Assembly: GCF_017599345.1 (NCBI RefSeq)
Contig: NZ_JAGFVL010000062.1
Location: 358,437 to 422,436, forward strand
Direction: 5' to 3'
From: Gracilibacillus suaedae
GTDB lineage: Bacteria; Bacillota; Bacilli; Bacillales; Amphibacillaceae
DNA length: 64,000 bases
Positions 9,068 through 18,160 of the stretch are shown in pieces. The translations under genes were made by a program, and so were the position numbers. A model generated the notes under the pieces. That model saw only the letters and a program-made list of their open reading frames with translations, ran no database searches and was not told the DNA's origin. Position 1 is the first letter of the stretch. Each line of letters starts with the position of its first letter.

Positions 9068-9088
9068 AAAAGGAGGCGAATAATGTAA
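9068..9088 (+). other. Start-stop mini-ORF with a strong ribosome binding site in the importer leader
   Basis: AAAAGGAGG (9069-9077) is followed 5 nt later by ATG (9083) and immediately by TAA (9086). A ribosome binding here would initiate and terminate at once. It overlaps a cre-like site and precedes the importer gene by about 70 nt. Function unknown; it could be chance. Confidence 0.4.
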
Positions 9089-9155
9089 GCGTTTAAATAA
9101 ACTGTGCCGAGAGATAGATATTTTAGTTAATCATTCAATAAATGGAGGGGTTAAT

Positions 9156-10436
9156 GTGAGAAAAGCATTAATGGCGATGTTAACTTTGGTGGCGGTATTG
9201 TTAGTGGCATGTGGAGGAAATGATGAAAATACTATTCAATTTTGGACACCATTAACAGGTGATGATGGTGCATATATGGACCAACTTGTTGAGGATTATA
9301 ATGCAACAGAACCTGAAATAGAAGTGAAGCACATAATTACATCAGATATGTACACGAAGATGTACACAGTATTAAATTCAGGTAATGGTATTCCGGATTT
9401 ATCTATAATTCATGCGGATCGTGTACCAAGCTTTGTAAACCAAGATTTGTTAAAGCCTATGACAGAAATAATGGAAGCGCAACCAGAATTGAATGCAGAT
9501 AATTATATTGAAGAAGCTTGGTCCGCTGGGGAAGTGGATGGTACACAATTTACTATTCCATTAGATATTCACGGTAGTGCAATGTATTATAATCAAGATT
9601 TGTTAGAAAAGTATGGTGTTGAACATTGGCTTGATGACAACGTAGTAACATTTGACGAAATGCTTTCATTACAAGGTCAATTAGAGGAAGGTGACTATGT
9701 ATTAAATGATGCACTATTGAGCTGGGTTTTATTAGCTCAAATACAAAACTTGGGTGGAGATATTCAAGAAAACGGCGAGCCGGCAGTTAATACGGATGCA
9801 ATGCGTGAGTCCATTGAAGCGGTAAAAGAATTAGCAGACGCAGGCCTAATGACACCTTATGGAGAAGATGGATATTTAATGTTCCAATCAGGTAATGTTC
9901 TATTCTCTACTGACGGTACTTGGAGTTCAACAGGACATGCACAAGTAGAAGACCTCAACTTTGGAGTAACAAATATTTATGCTTTTGAACCGGACACTTT
10001 CCATAACCGTTCTTCAGCTCACTTATTTGCAATGCTAACCAATGAAGAAAGATCAGAAGAAAAAGAACAAGGGATTGCAGACTTTTTAGAGTTTGTTCGT
10101 GCCAATTCAATTGAATGGGCAGAGGCTGGACAGATTGTTGCCAGTCAAGACGTTATTGAAAGTCCTGACTATGAAAATTATATGCAGTCTTTCTTTACCT
10201 CTAGTCAGGAACAAGAGGAATCGCTTCACATTTATACGTACGAACACTATCCATATGTACAGGAAGCAATGGATAACTATGTAGCAGACCTTGTACACGG
10301 TGAAATGGATATTGATACAGGACTGGAGGAAATGCAAAAATTTGTAGAGGATAAAGTAGCTGAAGGTTCGTTGGATATGGAGAATACAGAACTATTAGAC
10401 GAAGATGAACTTGAAGAAGAATTATCAGAAGAATAA
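9156..10436 (+). CDS. Sugar ABC transporter solute-binding lipoprotein (AraN-like)
   Basis: This is a family 1 extracellular solute-binding protein of 426 aa. It has a lipoprotein signal (hydrophobic residues 4-17, lipobox LLVACGG), then an IQFWTPLTG first strand and the MYYNQDLLEKYG hinge region typical of maltose/arabinan-oligosaccharide binders. It should sit lipid-anchored outside the membrane and deliver sugar to the two permeases that follow. The GTG at 9156 is the start: AGGGG is upstream, and the nearby ATG at 9154 runs straight into a stop. The C-terminal tail is strikingly acidic (ELLDEDELEEELSEE). AraR-type promoter control and adjacency to abfA point to arabino-oligosaccharides, as for B. 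subtilis AraNPQ; the substrate is inferred. Confidence 0.85.
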   Translation: MRKALMAMLTLVAVLLVACGGNDENTIQFWTPLTGDDGAYMDQLVEDYNATEPEIEVKHIITSDMYTKMYTVLNSGNGIPDLSIIHADRVPSFVNQDLLKPMTEIMEAQPELNADNYIEEAWSAGEVDGTQFTIPLDIHGSAMYYNQDLLEKYGVEHWLDDNVVTFDEMLSLQGQLEEGDYVLNDALLSWVLLAQIQNLGGDIQENGEPAVNTDAMRESIEAVKELADAGLMTPYGEDGYLMFQSGNVLFSTDGTWSSTGHAQVEDLNFGVTNIYAFEPDTFHNRSSAHLFAMLTNEERSEEKEQGIADFLEFVRANSIEWAEAGQIVASQDVIESPDYENYMQSFFTSSQEQEESLHIYTYEHYPYVQEAMDNYVADLVHGEMDIDTGLEEMQKFVEDKVAEGSLDMENTELLDEDELEEELSEE

Positions 10437-10444
10437 TGCAAAAG

Positions 10445-10480
10445 AAAGTAATGTGTCAGCTTTTTTGGCACATTACTTTT
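10445..10480 (+). terminator. Intercistronic hairpin between binding protein and permeases
   Basis: AAAGTAATGTG (10445-10455) pairs with CACATTACTTT (10469-10479) and is followed by a short T run. Its place inside an importer operon suggests partial termination or 3'-end protection, giving more binding protein than permease. Confidence 0.65.
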
Positions 10481-10499
10481 AAAAAAGGAGGTCATATGA

Positions 10500-11381
10500 T
10501 TGAAAGAACATGGTAAATTTGCTCCGCTGTTCTTTGTTGGACCACACATAATCTTATTTATCGTATTTATTTTGATACCATCCATCTATGGTATATATGC
10601 TTCGTTTACGAATTGGAATTTGATTGGAAGTCCTGAATGGGTAGGATTAGATAACTATAAAACTATATTAGCTGACACTGACTCTACTTTCTACAGTCAA
10701 TTTTTCAACGGGATGCTGAACACCTTAATTTTTGTCGGATTAAGCGTTCCACTGATGATTATTATACCTTTAATGATTGCTGTAGCTTTAGAACATAAAG
10801 AAGTGAAATTTACAAGTCTGTTCCAAACATTGATTTATATTCCTGGGTTAGTTTCTATCTCAGCAGCAGCCTTGATATGGTCATTAATCTTTAATAAGCA
10901 ACTAGGTGTAGTTAATAATATGTTTGGTTCGGAGCATGTATGGGCAGCAACTCAACCATACGCTTGGATTACAATAATTGTCATTACGGTTTGGGCTGGG
11001 ATTGGTGGAAATATGATTATTTATCGAGCTGGTATTAATGGTGTTTCTAAGGATCTATATGAGTCTGCTGAAATTGATGGTGCGGGCCCGATACGTAAGT
11101 TTTGGAATGTCACACTACCTTCCATTAAATTTCCTTTAATCTACACGATGGTCATGACTACAGCTGGTGCTTTCAATGTCTTTGCCCAACCATTAATGAT
11201 GACCGATGGTGGGCCGCGTCAGAGTACAACGGTGTTAATGATGTATATACGTGATTTAGCATTTAGTCATGGTGAATCAATTGCGGGTGTCGCATCAGCA
11301 ATGGCAGTTATGCTGGGGCTGGTACTACTTGTTATCTCAGCAATTCAATATTATATCATGAATAAAAATGCAACGACATAA
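10500..11381 (+). CDS. Sugar ABC transporter permease (AraP/MalF type)
   Basis: This 293-aa inner-membrane permease has about six hydrophobic segments and the cytoplasmic EAA loop ESAEIDGAGPIRKF...LP (about residues 185-205), where the shared ATPase docks. It starts at TTG 10500, 8 nt after AAAGGAGG; an ATG at 10496 is in another frame and stops after six codons. It pairs with the next gene as the two membrane subunits of the importer. No ATPase gene is in the operon, as is usual for CUT1 importers that borrow MsmX. Confidence 0.9.
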   Translation: MKEHGKFAPLFFVGPHIILFIVFILIPSIYGIYASFTNWNLIGSPEWVGLDNYKTILADTDSTFYSQFFNGMLNTLIFVGLSVPLMIIIPLMIAVALEHKEVKFTSLFQTLIYIPGLVSISAAALIWSLIFNKQLGVVNNMFGSEHVWAATQPYAWITIIVITVWAGIGGNMIIYRAGINGVSKDLYESAEIDGAGPIRKFWNVTLPSIKFPLIYTMVMTTAGAFNVFAQPLMMTDGGPRQSTTVLMMYIRDLAFSHGESIAGVASAMAVMLGLVLLVISAIQYYIMNKNATT

Positions 11382-11417
11382 TGAAGATTAATGGAATTTA
11401 AAGGTAGGGGTGATAAC

Positions 11418-12263
11418 ATGTTTGAGAAGATAAAAGTATCAAAATATTTAGCGTATCTTTTCTTAATAATTGTCAGTGCTATTTGGACGATACCAGTGTT
11501 ATTTGGTGTTGTAACTTCCTTCAGATCACAGACAGAAGTGGTTAACGAAGGATTTAGATTATTACCTGTAAATTGGATTGTTGAGAATTACGTGAATATA
11601 TTAGAAAACACTTCCACAGCTCCAATTATGCAATGGCTTTGGAATTCTATATTTATTGCGACGATGCATACTTTGCTTGTTGTTGTTGTTATTTCCATTA
11701 CAGGATACGGTTATTCGCGTATGAAATTTAAGGGAAGAGATCTGTTATTTTTCACATTATTGGGGATTTCTTTCTTTCCTAATGTTGTAAATTTAATTCC
11801 TTCGTATAAAATTATTGATATACTTGGGTGGGTAAATACTCCATGGGCCATGATTGTTCCTGGACTAGCTGGTATGGGGAATATCTTTCTTGTCCGTCAA
11901 TTTATGAAGGGTATCCCCATGGAGTTGGATGAATCAGCCAGAGTGGATGGAGCAAGTGATTTTAAAATTTTTTCCAGGATTATATTGCCATTAATTCGAC
12001 CAGTGTTAATTGTTTGTGGTTTATTTTCTTTCACGGGTTCATGGAACGACTTTTTATGGCCTGTCATTGTGTATACAGACGTTAATAAAATGCCGGTTAC
12101 AGCTGGTTTATTGTTACTACAGGATGTATATGGCAACTATCGTATGATTGGGCAATTAATGGGCTCGGCCATCTTAGCGATCATACCAACCTTGTTATTA
12201 TTTTTCTTTGCGCAAAAATATTTTGTTTCAGCAATAAACTTAAATTCCGGAATCAAAGGGTAA
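11418..12263 (+). CDS. Sugar ABC transporter permease (AraQ/MalG type)
   Basis: This is the second permease of the importer, 281 aa, with six predicted membrane segments and the EAA loop ESARVDGASDFKIFSRIILP (about residues 175-195). I chose the ATG at 11418, preceded by TAGGGGTG, over the in-frame ATG at 11391, which has no ribosome binding site. The C-terminus (FVSAINLNSGIKG) is the conserved ending of MalG-type subunits. It lies 36 nt after the first permease in the same transcript. Confidence 0.9.
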   Translation: MFEKIKVSKYLAYLFLIIVSAIWTIPVLFGVVTSFRSQTEVVNEGFRLLPVNWIVENYVNILENTSTAPIMQWLWNSIFIATMHTLLVVVVISITGYGYSRMKFKGRDLLFFTLLGISFFPNVVNLIPSYKIIDILGWVNTPWAMIVPGLAGMGNIFLVRQFMKGIPMELDESARVDGASDFKIFSRIILPLIRPVLIVCGLFSFTGSWNDFLWPVIVYTDVNKMPVTAGLLLLQDVYGNYRMIGQLMGSAILAIIPTLLLFFFAQKYFVSAINLNSGIKG

Positions 12264-12296
12264 ACGAAAAAACCAAGATAGAAATGAGGCGAGAAA

Positions 12297-12725
12297 ATGA
12301 AAAGAGGATTAGAAAGAAAGTTGTTGATAACAGGTGCTGTTTGGAATCTAATCACAGCATTACTGACCATATTCAGCTATAATTCCTGGTTTAATCGTCA
12401 AGGTGAAAAACAACTGAAACACGCTGATATGGAAACGATGATAGCTGGTTCTCAGATGGTTAATAATATCTCTAGCATTATTTTTATCTTTGGTTTGTTT
12501 ACATTAATAGGTGCCTTAATAAACTTTCTGGTTGCTGTAAAGTTAAGAGATAACAAGATTCAGAAGCAAGTGATGATATGGGTTGGAATTTGGGCTGTTA
12601 TACAGCTCTTATCGATGGATATACTTGGATTTCTAGTATATATGATTGCCTTTATTATTTATGTAGCAAAAAATAAAGCTATTAGACTATCTAATCCCAA
12701 AGTCAAAGATGCAGTAAGCAATTAA
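12297..12725 (+). CDS. Small four-helix membrane protein, unknown function
   Basis: The product has 142 aa with four hydrophobic segments (about 9-28, 57-80, 90-108 and 109-125) and short charged ends. The pattern resembles small membrane proteins of unknown function common in Firmicutes; I do not recognise a specific family with confidence. It begins 33 nt after the AraQ-like permease, preceded by GAGGCGAG, and is probably cotranscribed with the importer. No catalytic motif is visible. A role with the transporter is only suggested by position. Confidence 0.6.
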   Translation: MKRGLERKLLITGAVWNLITALLTIFSYNSWFNRQGEKQLKHADMETMIAGSQMVNNISSIIFIFGLFTLIGALINFLVAVKLRDNKIQKQVMIWVGIWAVIQLLSMDILGFLVYMIAFIIYVAKNKAIRLSNPKVKDAVSN

Positions 12726-12877
12726 AGAGAATAAAACCGTATTTATTTTATTCTAGCTCATCATACATAAATAGATGAAAGAGATGATAAAAGAACCAAA
12801 AATAACTCTTAAAGATTGTGACGTGATATTGCTTAGTTACTCATTTATAATATTGATTAATTCTGCTTGTTATAAAC

Positions 12878-12974
12878 TTGACAAACTATTAAATATACCA
12901 TAATCTAAATGTACGTACATGTTTAATGAGAATTCTAAATTATGCACGTCCGATATTTTGTGTAAGCGTATTAA
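12878..12974 (+). promoter_or_regulatory. abfA promoter with AraR-type operator and cre-like site
   Basis: TTGACA (12878-12883), 17-nt spacer, TAATCT (12901-12906), immediately followed by the palindrome AATGTACGTACATG (12909-12922) covering the expected start site. A cre-like TGTAAGCGTATTAA lies at 12961-12974. The rest of the gap from 12726 to 12877 shows nothing else. Confidence 0.75.
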
Positions 12975-13009
12975 TTCATGAGAATATAGAATCTTCTAAG
13001 AAAGGATGA

Positions 13010-14536
<1,527 letters not shown>

Positions 14537-14661
14537 CAGAGCTTTGAATATGGAGAAAGCTTTTAAAGTGAGACTTCTGCCAGTAGGGAGTTAACTGCTG
14601 ATAGTTAGATGGATAAGCTTCTCCATTTTCCAATTCATATAAGGAAGGTAGTTGTTACGAT

Positions 14662-14922
14662 GTGAAACACCATCAGTATGCAATAACACCGCCAATGGGT
14701 TGGAATAGCTGGGATTGTTATGGCGCAACAAGAAGAGAAGAGGAAGTAAAGGGCAATGCTGATTATATGGCGGAACATCTAAAACAATTTGGCTGGGAAT
14801 ATATTGTAGTTGATATTCAATGGTCAAAGCCTGGAGCAGTATCCTCTGCATATCGACCATTTGTTCCTTTGGAAATGGACGAGTATTCCCGTTTAAATAA
14901 AGGAACACGATTAAATTTATAA
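14662..14922 (+). pseudogene. Remnant of a GH27-type alpha-galactosidase/arabinopyranosidase
   Basis: The 86-codon frame opens with PPMGWNSWDCYGA, the hallmark N-terminus of clan GH-D family 27 enzymes, and continues with YIVVDIQW. After LEMDEYSRL the homology stops and a few unrelated codons (NKGTRLNL) lead to a stop. GH27 enzymes are normally 400 aa or more and the catalytic aspartates are missing, so this is a 3'-deleted relic. The apparent start is GTG without a strong ribosome binding site. It lies 14 nt upstream of the second GH51 gene, as though a GH27 gene once belonged to the operon and was removed by an internal deletion. Confidence 0.8.
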
Positions 14923-14935
14923 TGAGGTGATAAGT

Positions 14936-16414
14936 ATGACGAAAAAAGTAGTTGTCAACGCAGATGTTGGAAAAGGCACGATTAACAAAAATATTTATGG
15001 TCATTTTGCAGAACATTTAGGTCGATGTATTTATGAAGGCTTCTGGGTTGGTGAAGATTCTGAAATACCAAACACAAACGGGATTCGCAATGATGTAGTT
15101 GAAGCATTACGTAATCTAAACATTCCGGTACTTCGCTGGCCAGGTGGTTGTTTTGCTGATGAATACCATTGGAAAGATGGTATTGGTCCGAGAGAAAATC
15201 GTAAGCGTATGGTTAATACACACTGGGGTGGCGTAATTGAAAATAACCATTTCGGTACACATGAATTTTATATGCTATGTGATATGCTTGACACAGAACC
15301 ATACATTAATGGAAATGTCGGAAGTGGTACTGTTCAAGAGATGTCAGAATGGGTAGAATATATGACATTCGATGGTGAGTCTCCAATGGCTAACTGGCGT
15401 AAAGAAAATGGTAAAGAAGAGCCTTGGAAGTTAAAATACTTTGGTGTAGGTAATGAAAACTGGGGTTGTGGTGGTAACATGCGACCACAATATTATGCTG
15501 ATTTATACCGACGTTTCCAGACATATGTAAGAGATTACGGCGATAATAAAATTTTCCGTATTGCTGGTGGAGCTAATGTTGACGATTATAATTGGACAGA
15601 AGTATTGATGCGTGAAGCTGCTCCATTTATGGATGGTTTAAGTCTTCACTATTACGTACATCCAGGTGGTTTTTGGAACAAAGGTCCAGCAACAGGATTT
15701 TCAGAAGATGTTTGGGATATTACGATGCAAAAGACGGTGCACATCGAAGAATTAATTGAAAAGCATGGTACGATCATGGATAAATATGATCCAGAGAAAC
15801 GAATTGCGATGATTATTGATGAATGGGGTGCTTGGTATGATGTAGAACCAGGTACAAACCCAGGTTTCTTATATCAACAAAACACGATTCGAGATGCATT
15901 AGTTGCAGGTGTTTCCCTTAATATCTTTAATGAGCATAACGACCGTGTTCAAATGGCAAATATTGCGCAAACGATCAACGTTATCCAATCTATGATTTTA
16001 ACAGATAAGGAAAAAATGATTTTAACTCCTACTTATCATGTGTTTGAAATGTATAAAGTACATCAGGATGCTGAGCGTTTAGATCTTAACATGGAAAGTG
16101 ATTCTATTAAAATAGGAGATAAAGAAATTCCACAGGTTTCCGCATCTGCTTCTAAAGCGGCGGATGGTGCTGTTACCATTACTTTATGTAACTTAGATAA
16201 AGCAAAAACTGCAGATTTAGCGATTGATTTACGAGGTAAAGATCTTGCCAATGTTTCTGGTCGTATCATTACTGCGGATGAAATGGATGCACATAATACG
16301 TTTGAGAAGCCAGATAATGTAAAACCAGTCGCGTTTGATGACTTTCAAACAAGTGGCAGTGAATTAACACTAGTATTACCTTCGAAATCAGTTTTAAGTA
16401 TTACAATTAAATAA
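14936..16414 (+). CDS. abfA: GH51 alpha-L-arabinofuranosidase 2
   Basis: This is a second GH51 arabinofuranosidase, 492 aa, cytoplasmic. The acid/base Glu174 lies in [11 protein letters not shown] and the nucleophile Glu296 in IIDEWGAWY. The N-terminus ([20 protein letters not shown]) and [15 protein letters not shown] are typical of the subgroup found in many Bacillus arabinan clusters. I chose the ATG at 14936, 6 nt after GAGGTG, over an in-frame GTG at 14927. It may be transcribed from the abfA1 promoter through the GH27 relic, and ends in a terminator at 16427. Confidence 0.95.
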   Translation: MTKKVVVNADVGKGTINKNIYGHFAEHLGRCIYEGFWVGEDSEIPNTNGIRNDVVEALRNLNIPVLRWPGGCFADEYHWKDGIGPRENRKRMVNTHWGGVIENNHFGTHEFYMLCDMLDTEPYINGNVGSGTVQEMSEWVEYMTFDGESPMANWRKENGKEEPWKLKYFGVGNENWGCGGNMRPQYYADLYRRFQTYVRDYGDNKIFRIAGGANVDDYNWTEVLMREAAPFMDGLSLHYYVHPGGFWNKGPATGFSEDVWDITMQKTVHIEELIEKHGTIMDKYDPEKRIAMIIDEWGAWYDVEPGTNPGFLYQQNTIRDALVAGVSLNIFNEHNDRVQMANIAQTINVIQSMILTDKEKMILTPTYHVFEMYKVHQDAERLDLNMESDSIKIGDKEIPQVSASASKAADGAVTITLCNLDKAKTADLAIDLRGKDLANVSGRIITADEMDAHNTFEKPDNVKPVAFDDFQTSGSELTLVLPSKSVLSITIK

Positions 16415-16426
16415 TAAAGCTATTAA

Positions 16427-16457
16427 AGTCGGTAAGGTTAGCCTTATCGGCTTTTTC
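16427..16457 (+). terminator. Terminator after the second abfA
   Basis: AGTCGGTAAGG (16427-16437) pairs with CCTTATCGGCT (16443-16453), with two G-U wobbles, followed by TTTTT. It ends the arabinan region. Confidence 0.8.
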
Positions 16458-16648
16458 TGTAAAAATAAGAATCAAATATAAAAACAGATGTATAAGTACC
16501 AAAATCAACAATCATAATAACAAAAGTAGCGCTTAAGGAGAAAATAAGTACGGAATCAAGAGCTATCTAAAAAATGTATTTATATTTTAACAGATCCTTT
16601 GATATTAACTAAACATAATCACATACTCTGTCACTTGTTCTGAGGGAG

Positions 16649-16869
16649 GAAAGTATATAATCAGTGCAATGACTGCGTTAAGCGAAGTAGTTATTTTGAA
16701 ATGTTTGAGGTGGATTGGTAACGCTCCGACTAATTACTTCGCTTTCCGCGGGCACGGCCTCCACTAACTTTGCAAAGTTAGCTAAAGGACAAACCCCACG
16801 GAAAGAGAAGTGGGCAGCCGGAGTGGTGGTCAAGCTGTTCAACTATTTCATCATTACTACCAAAGTAAT
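16649..16869 (+). repeat. Intergenic repeat upstream of larC1 (left arm of an inverted pair)
   Basis: The 3' part (16779-16869) matches the reverse complement of 17805-17896 at roughly 90% identity by eye, so larC1 lies between inverted copies. The 5' part, with CAGTGCAATGAC, resembles 8649-8683. A short in-frame ORF here reads through repeat sequence and is not a gene. The rest of the 16458-16959 gap shows no other feature. Confidence 0.8.
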
Positions 16870-16959
16870 CGATATCCAATTAGTATTTATATCTGTTGTG
16901 TTATTTAATGTTTGTAGGATAAAATGCAGATAAGTATGTGAAAATGGAGGAGAAAAAGA

Positions 16960-17727
16960 ATGACAAAAACATTGTATTTTGACTGCTTTTCCGGGATAAG
17001 TGGAGATATGACCATTGCCGCATTATTGGATACAGGTATATCTTTAGAGTGGTTGGAGAATCAGCTTAAAGCATTACATTTAGAAAAGGAGTATCAATTA
17101 AAGTTAGGTAAAACAGTGAAAAACGGTATACATAGTAATCAGTTTGATGTGATTTATGAAGAAGAGCATTATCACCATGCTCATAGTCATCATCACGACC
17201 ATTTCCATCATCATCGACATTATAAAGATATTGTCGATCTTATTGAGAATAGTGAACTGAACGAATCAGTCAAAAATATGTCTTTAGATATGTTTCGTGT
17301 GATCGGAGAAGCGGAAGCAAAAATACATGGAATGAGTCTGGAAAATGTCCATTTTCATGAAGTTGGTGCAATAGATTCGATTATTGATATCGTTGGTACT
17401 GCGATATTAATAGATGAATTAGAGATAGATCGAATTGTGTCTTCTCCAATTCCAGTTGGATCTGGCCATATCCATATTGATCACGGAGTTTATCCGGTGC
17501 CTGCCCCAGCAACACTGGAAGTATTGAAGGGTGTCCCACTAAAAGAAAGCACTATAACAGGAGAATTAACAACCCCTACAGGAGCTGCCATCATCAAGAC
17601 ATTAGCAATGGAGTTCTCGACGATGCCAAACATCATAGTAGATAAAATTGGCTATGGTGCTGGTACGAAAGCATTTGATCATCACCCTAATGTATTAAGA
17701 GTTGTCATTGGTGAAAATGAGCAGTGA
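16960..17727 (+). CDS. larC: LarC N-terminal domain protein (LarC1), nickel-pincer cofactor biosynthesis
   Basis: LarC is the CTP-dependent nickel insertase that completes the nickel-pincer nucleotide cofactor of lactate racemase and related LarA-type enzymes. This 255-aa gene holds only the N-terminal (LarC1) half: DCFSGISGDM at the start, a His-rich loop (about 68-88) typical of nickel handling, HFHEVGAIDSIIDIVG, YPVPAPATLEVLKG, GELTTPTGAAI and DKIGYGAGTK, ending at LRVVIGENEQ. It has a clear ribosome binding site (ATGGAGGAG). The matching C-terminal half is a separate gene at 38479, about 20.7 kb away. In Lactiplantibacillus plantarum the halves are adjacent and joined by programmed frameshifting. 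No larA, larB or larE is in the window. Confidence 0.9.
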   Translation: MTKTLYFDCFSGISGDMTIAALLDTGISLEWLENQLKALHLEKEYQLKLGKTVKNGIHSNQFDVIYEEEHYHHAHSHHHDHFHHHRHYKDIVDLIENSELNESVKNMSLDMFRVIGEAEAKIHGMSLENVHFHEVGAIDSIIDIVGTAILIDELEIDRIVSSPIPVGSGHIHIDHGVYPVPAPATLEVLKGVPLKESTITGELTTPTGAAIIKTLAMEFSTMPNIIVDKIGYGAGTKAFDHHPNVLRVVIGENEQ

Positions 17728-17795
17728 CAAAGTTCATATATTGATAGAATTTACAAAGCTGTATACTTCTCTTAAGAAAAACCGGCAAACACCGC

Positions 17796-18060
17796 CGGTC
17801 CATTATTACTTTGGTAGTAATGATGAAATAGTTGAACTGCTTGACCATCACTCCGGCTGCCCACTTCCCTTTCCCTAGGGTTTGTCCTTCAGCTAACTTT
17901 TTTGAGCAAAACCCGCTCAAAAAAGTGGATCTTCAGGTCAAACAATTCCCACAGGAGTGGAAACGGGCGGCCTCCGCTAAGATCTGCTCTACAACATATG
18001 TCAGAGCTAAAAACTTGGATTATTATCCCATGAAAACACTAAAATATAGCATTGACATCT
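17796..18060 (-). repeat. Intergenic repeat downstream of larC1 (right arm of an inverted pair)
   Basis: 17805-17896 is the inverted counterpart of 16779-16869. The remainder, with GTGGATCTTCAGGTCAAACA and CAACATATGTCAGA, matches the reverse complement of 52680-52790 and more loosely 50755-50885. It thus joins two repeat segments. Apparent ORFs through it are not genes. Confidence 0.8.
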
Positions 18061-18106
18061 CTAAACAAGTTGTGACACCAATGTTTATATACATTCCTTA
18101 CAAGTA

Positions 18107-18158
18107 AGAAAAAGACTGCCCATAAGTTTGTTCTTTGTCGATAACTTATGGGACAGTC
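18107..18158 (-). terminator. Terminator of the yesL-yesS unit (minus strand)
   Basis: On the minus strand GACTGTCCCATAAGTT (18158-18143) pairs with AACTTATGGGCAGTC (18128-18114), with a one-base bulge, followed by TTTTTC. It overlaps the end of the yesS-like gene. Confidence 0.85.
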
Positions 18159-18160
18159 CT

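Noticed and set aside
16715..16933. Short ORF upstream of larC1 and similar ORFs at 17705-18107 and 52483-52767
   Set aside because: They run through non-coding repeat elements, share translated repeat sequence in opposite orientations and lack ribosome binding sites.
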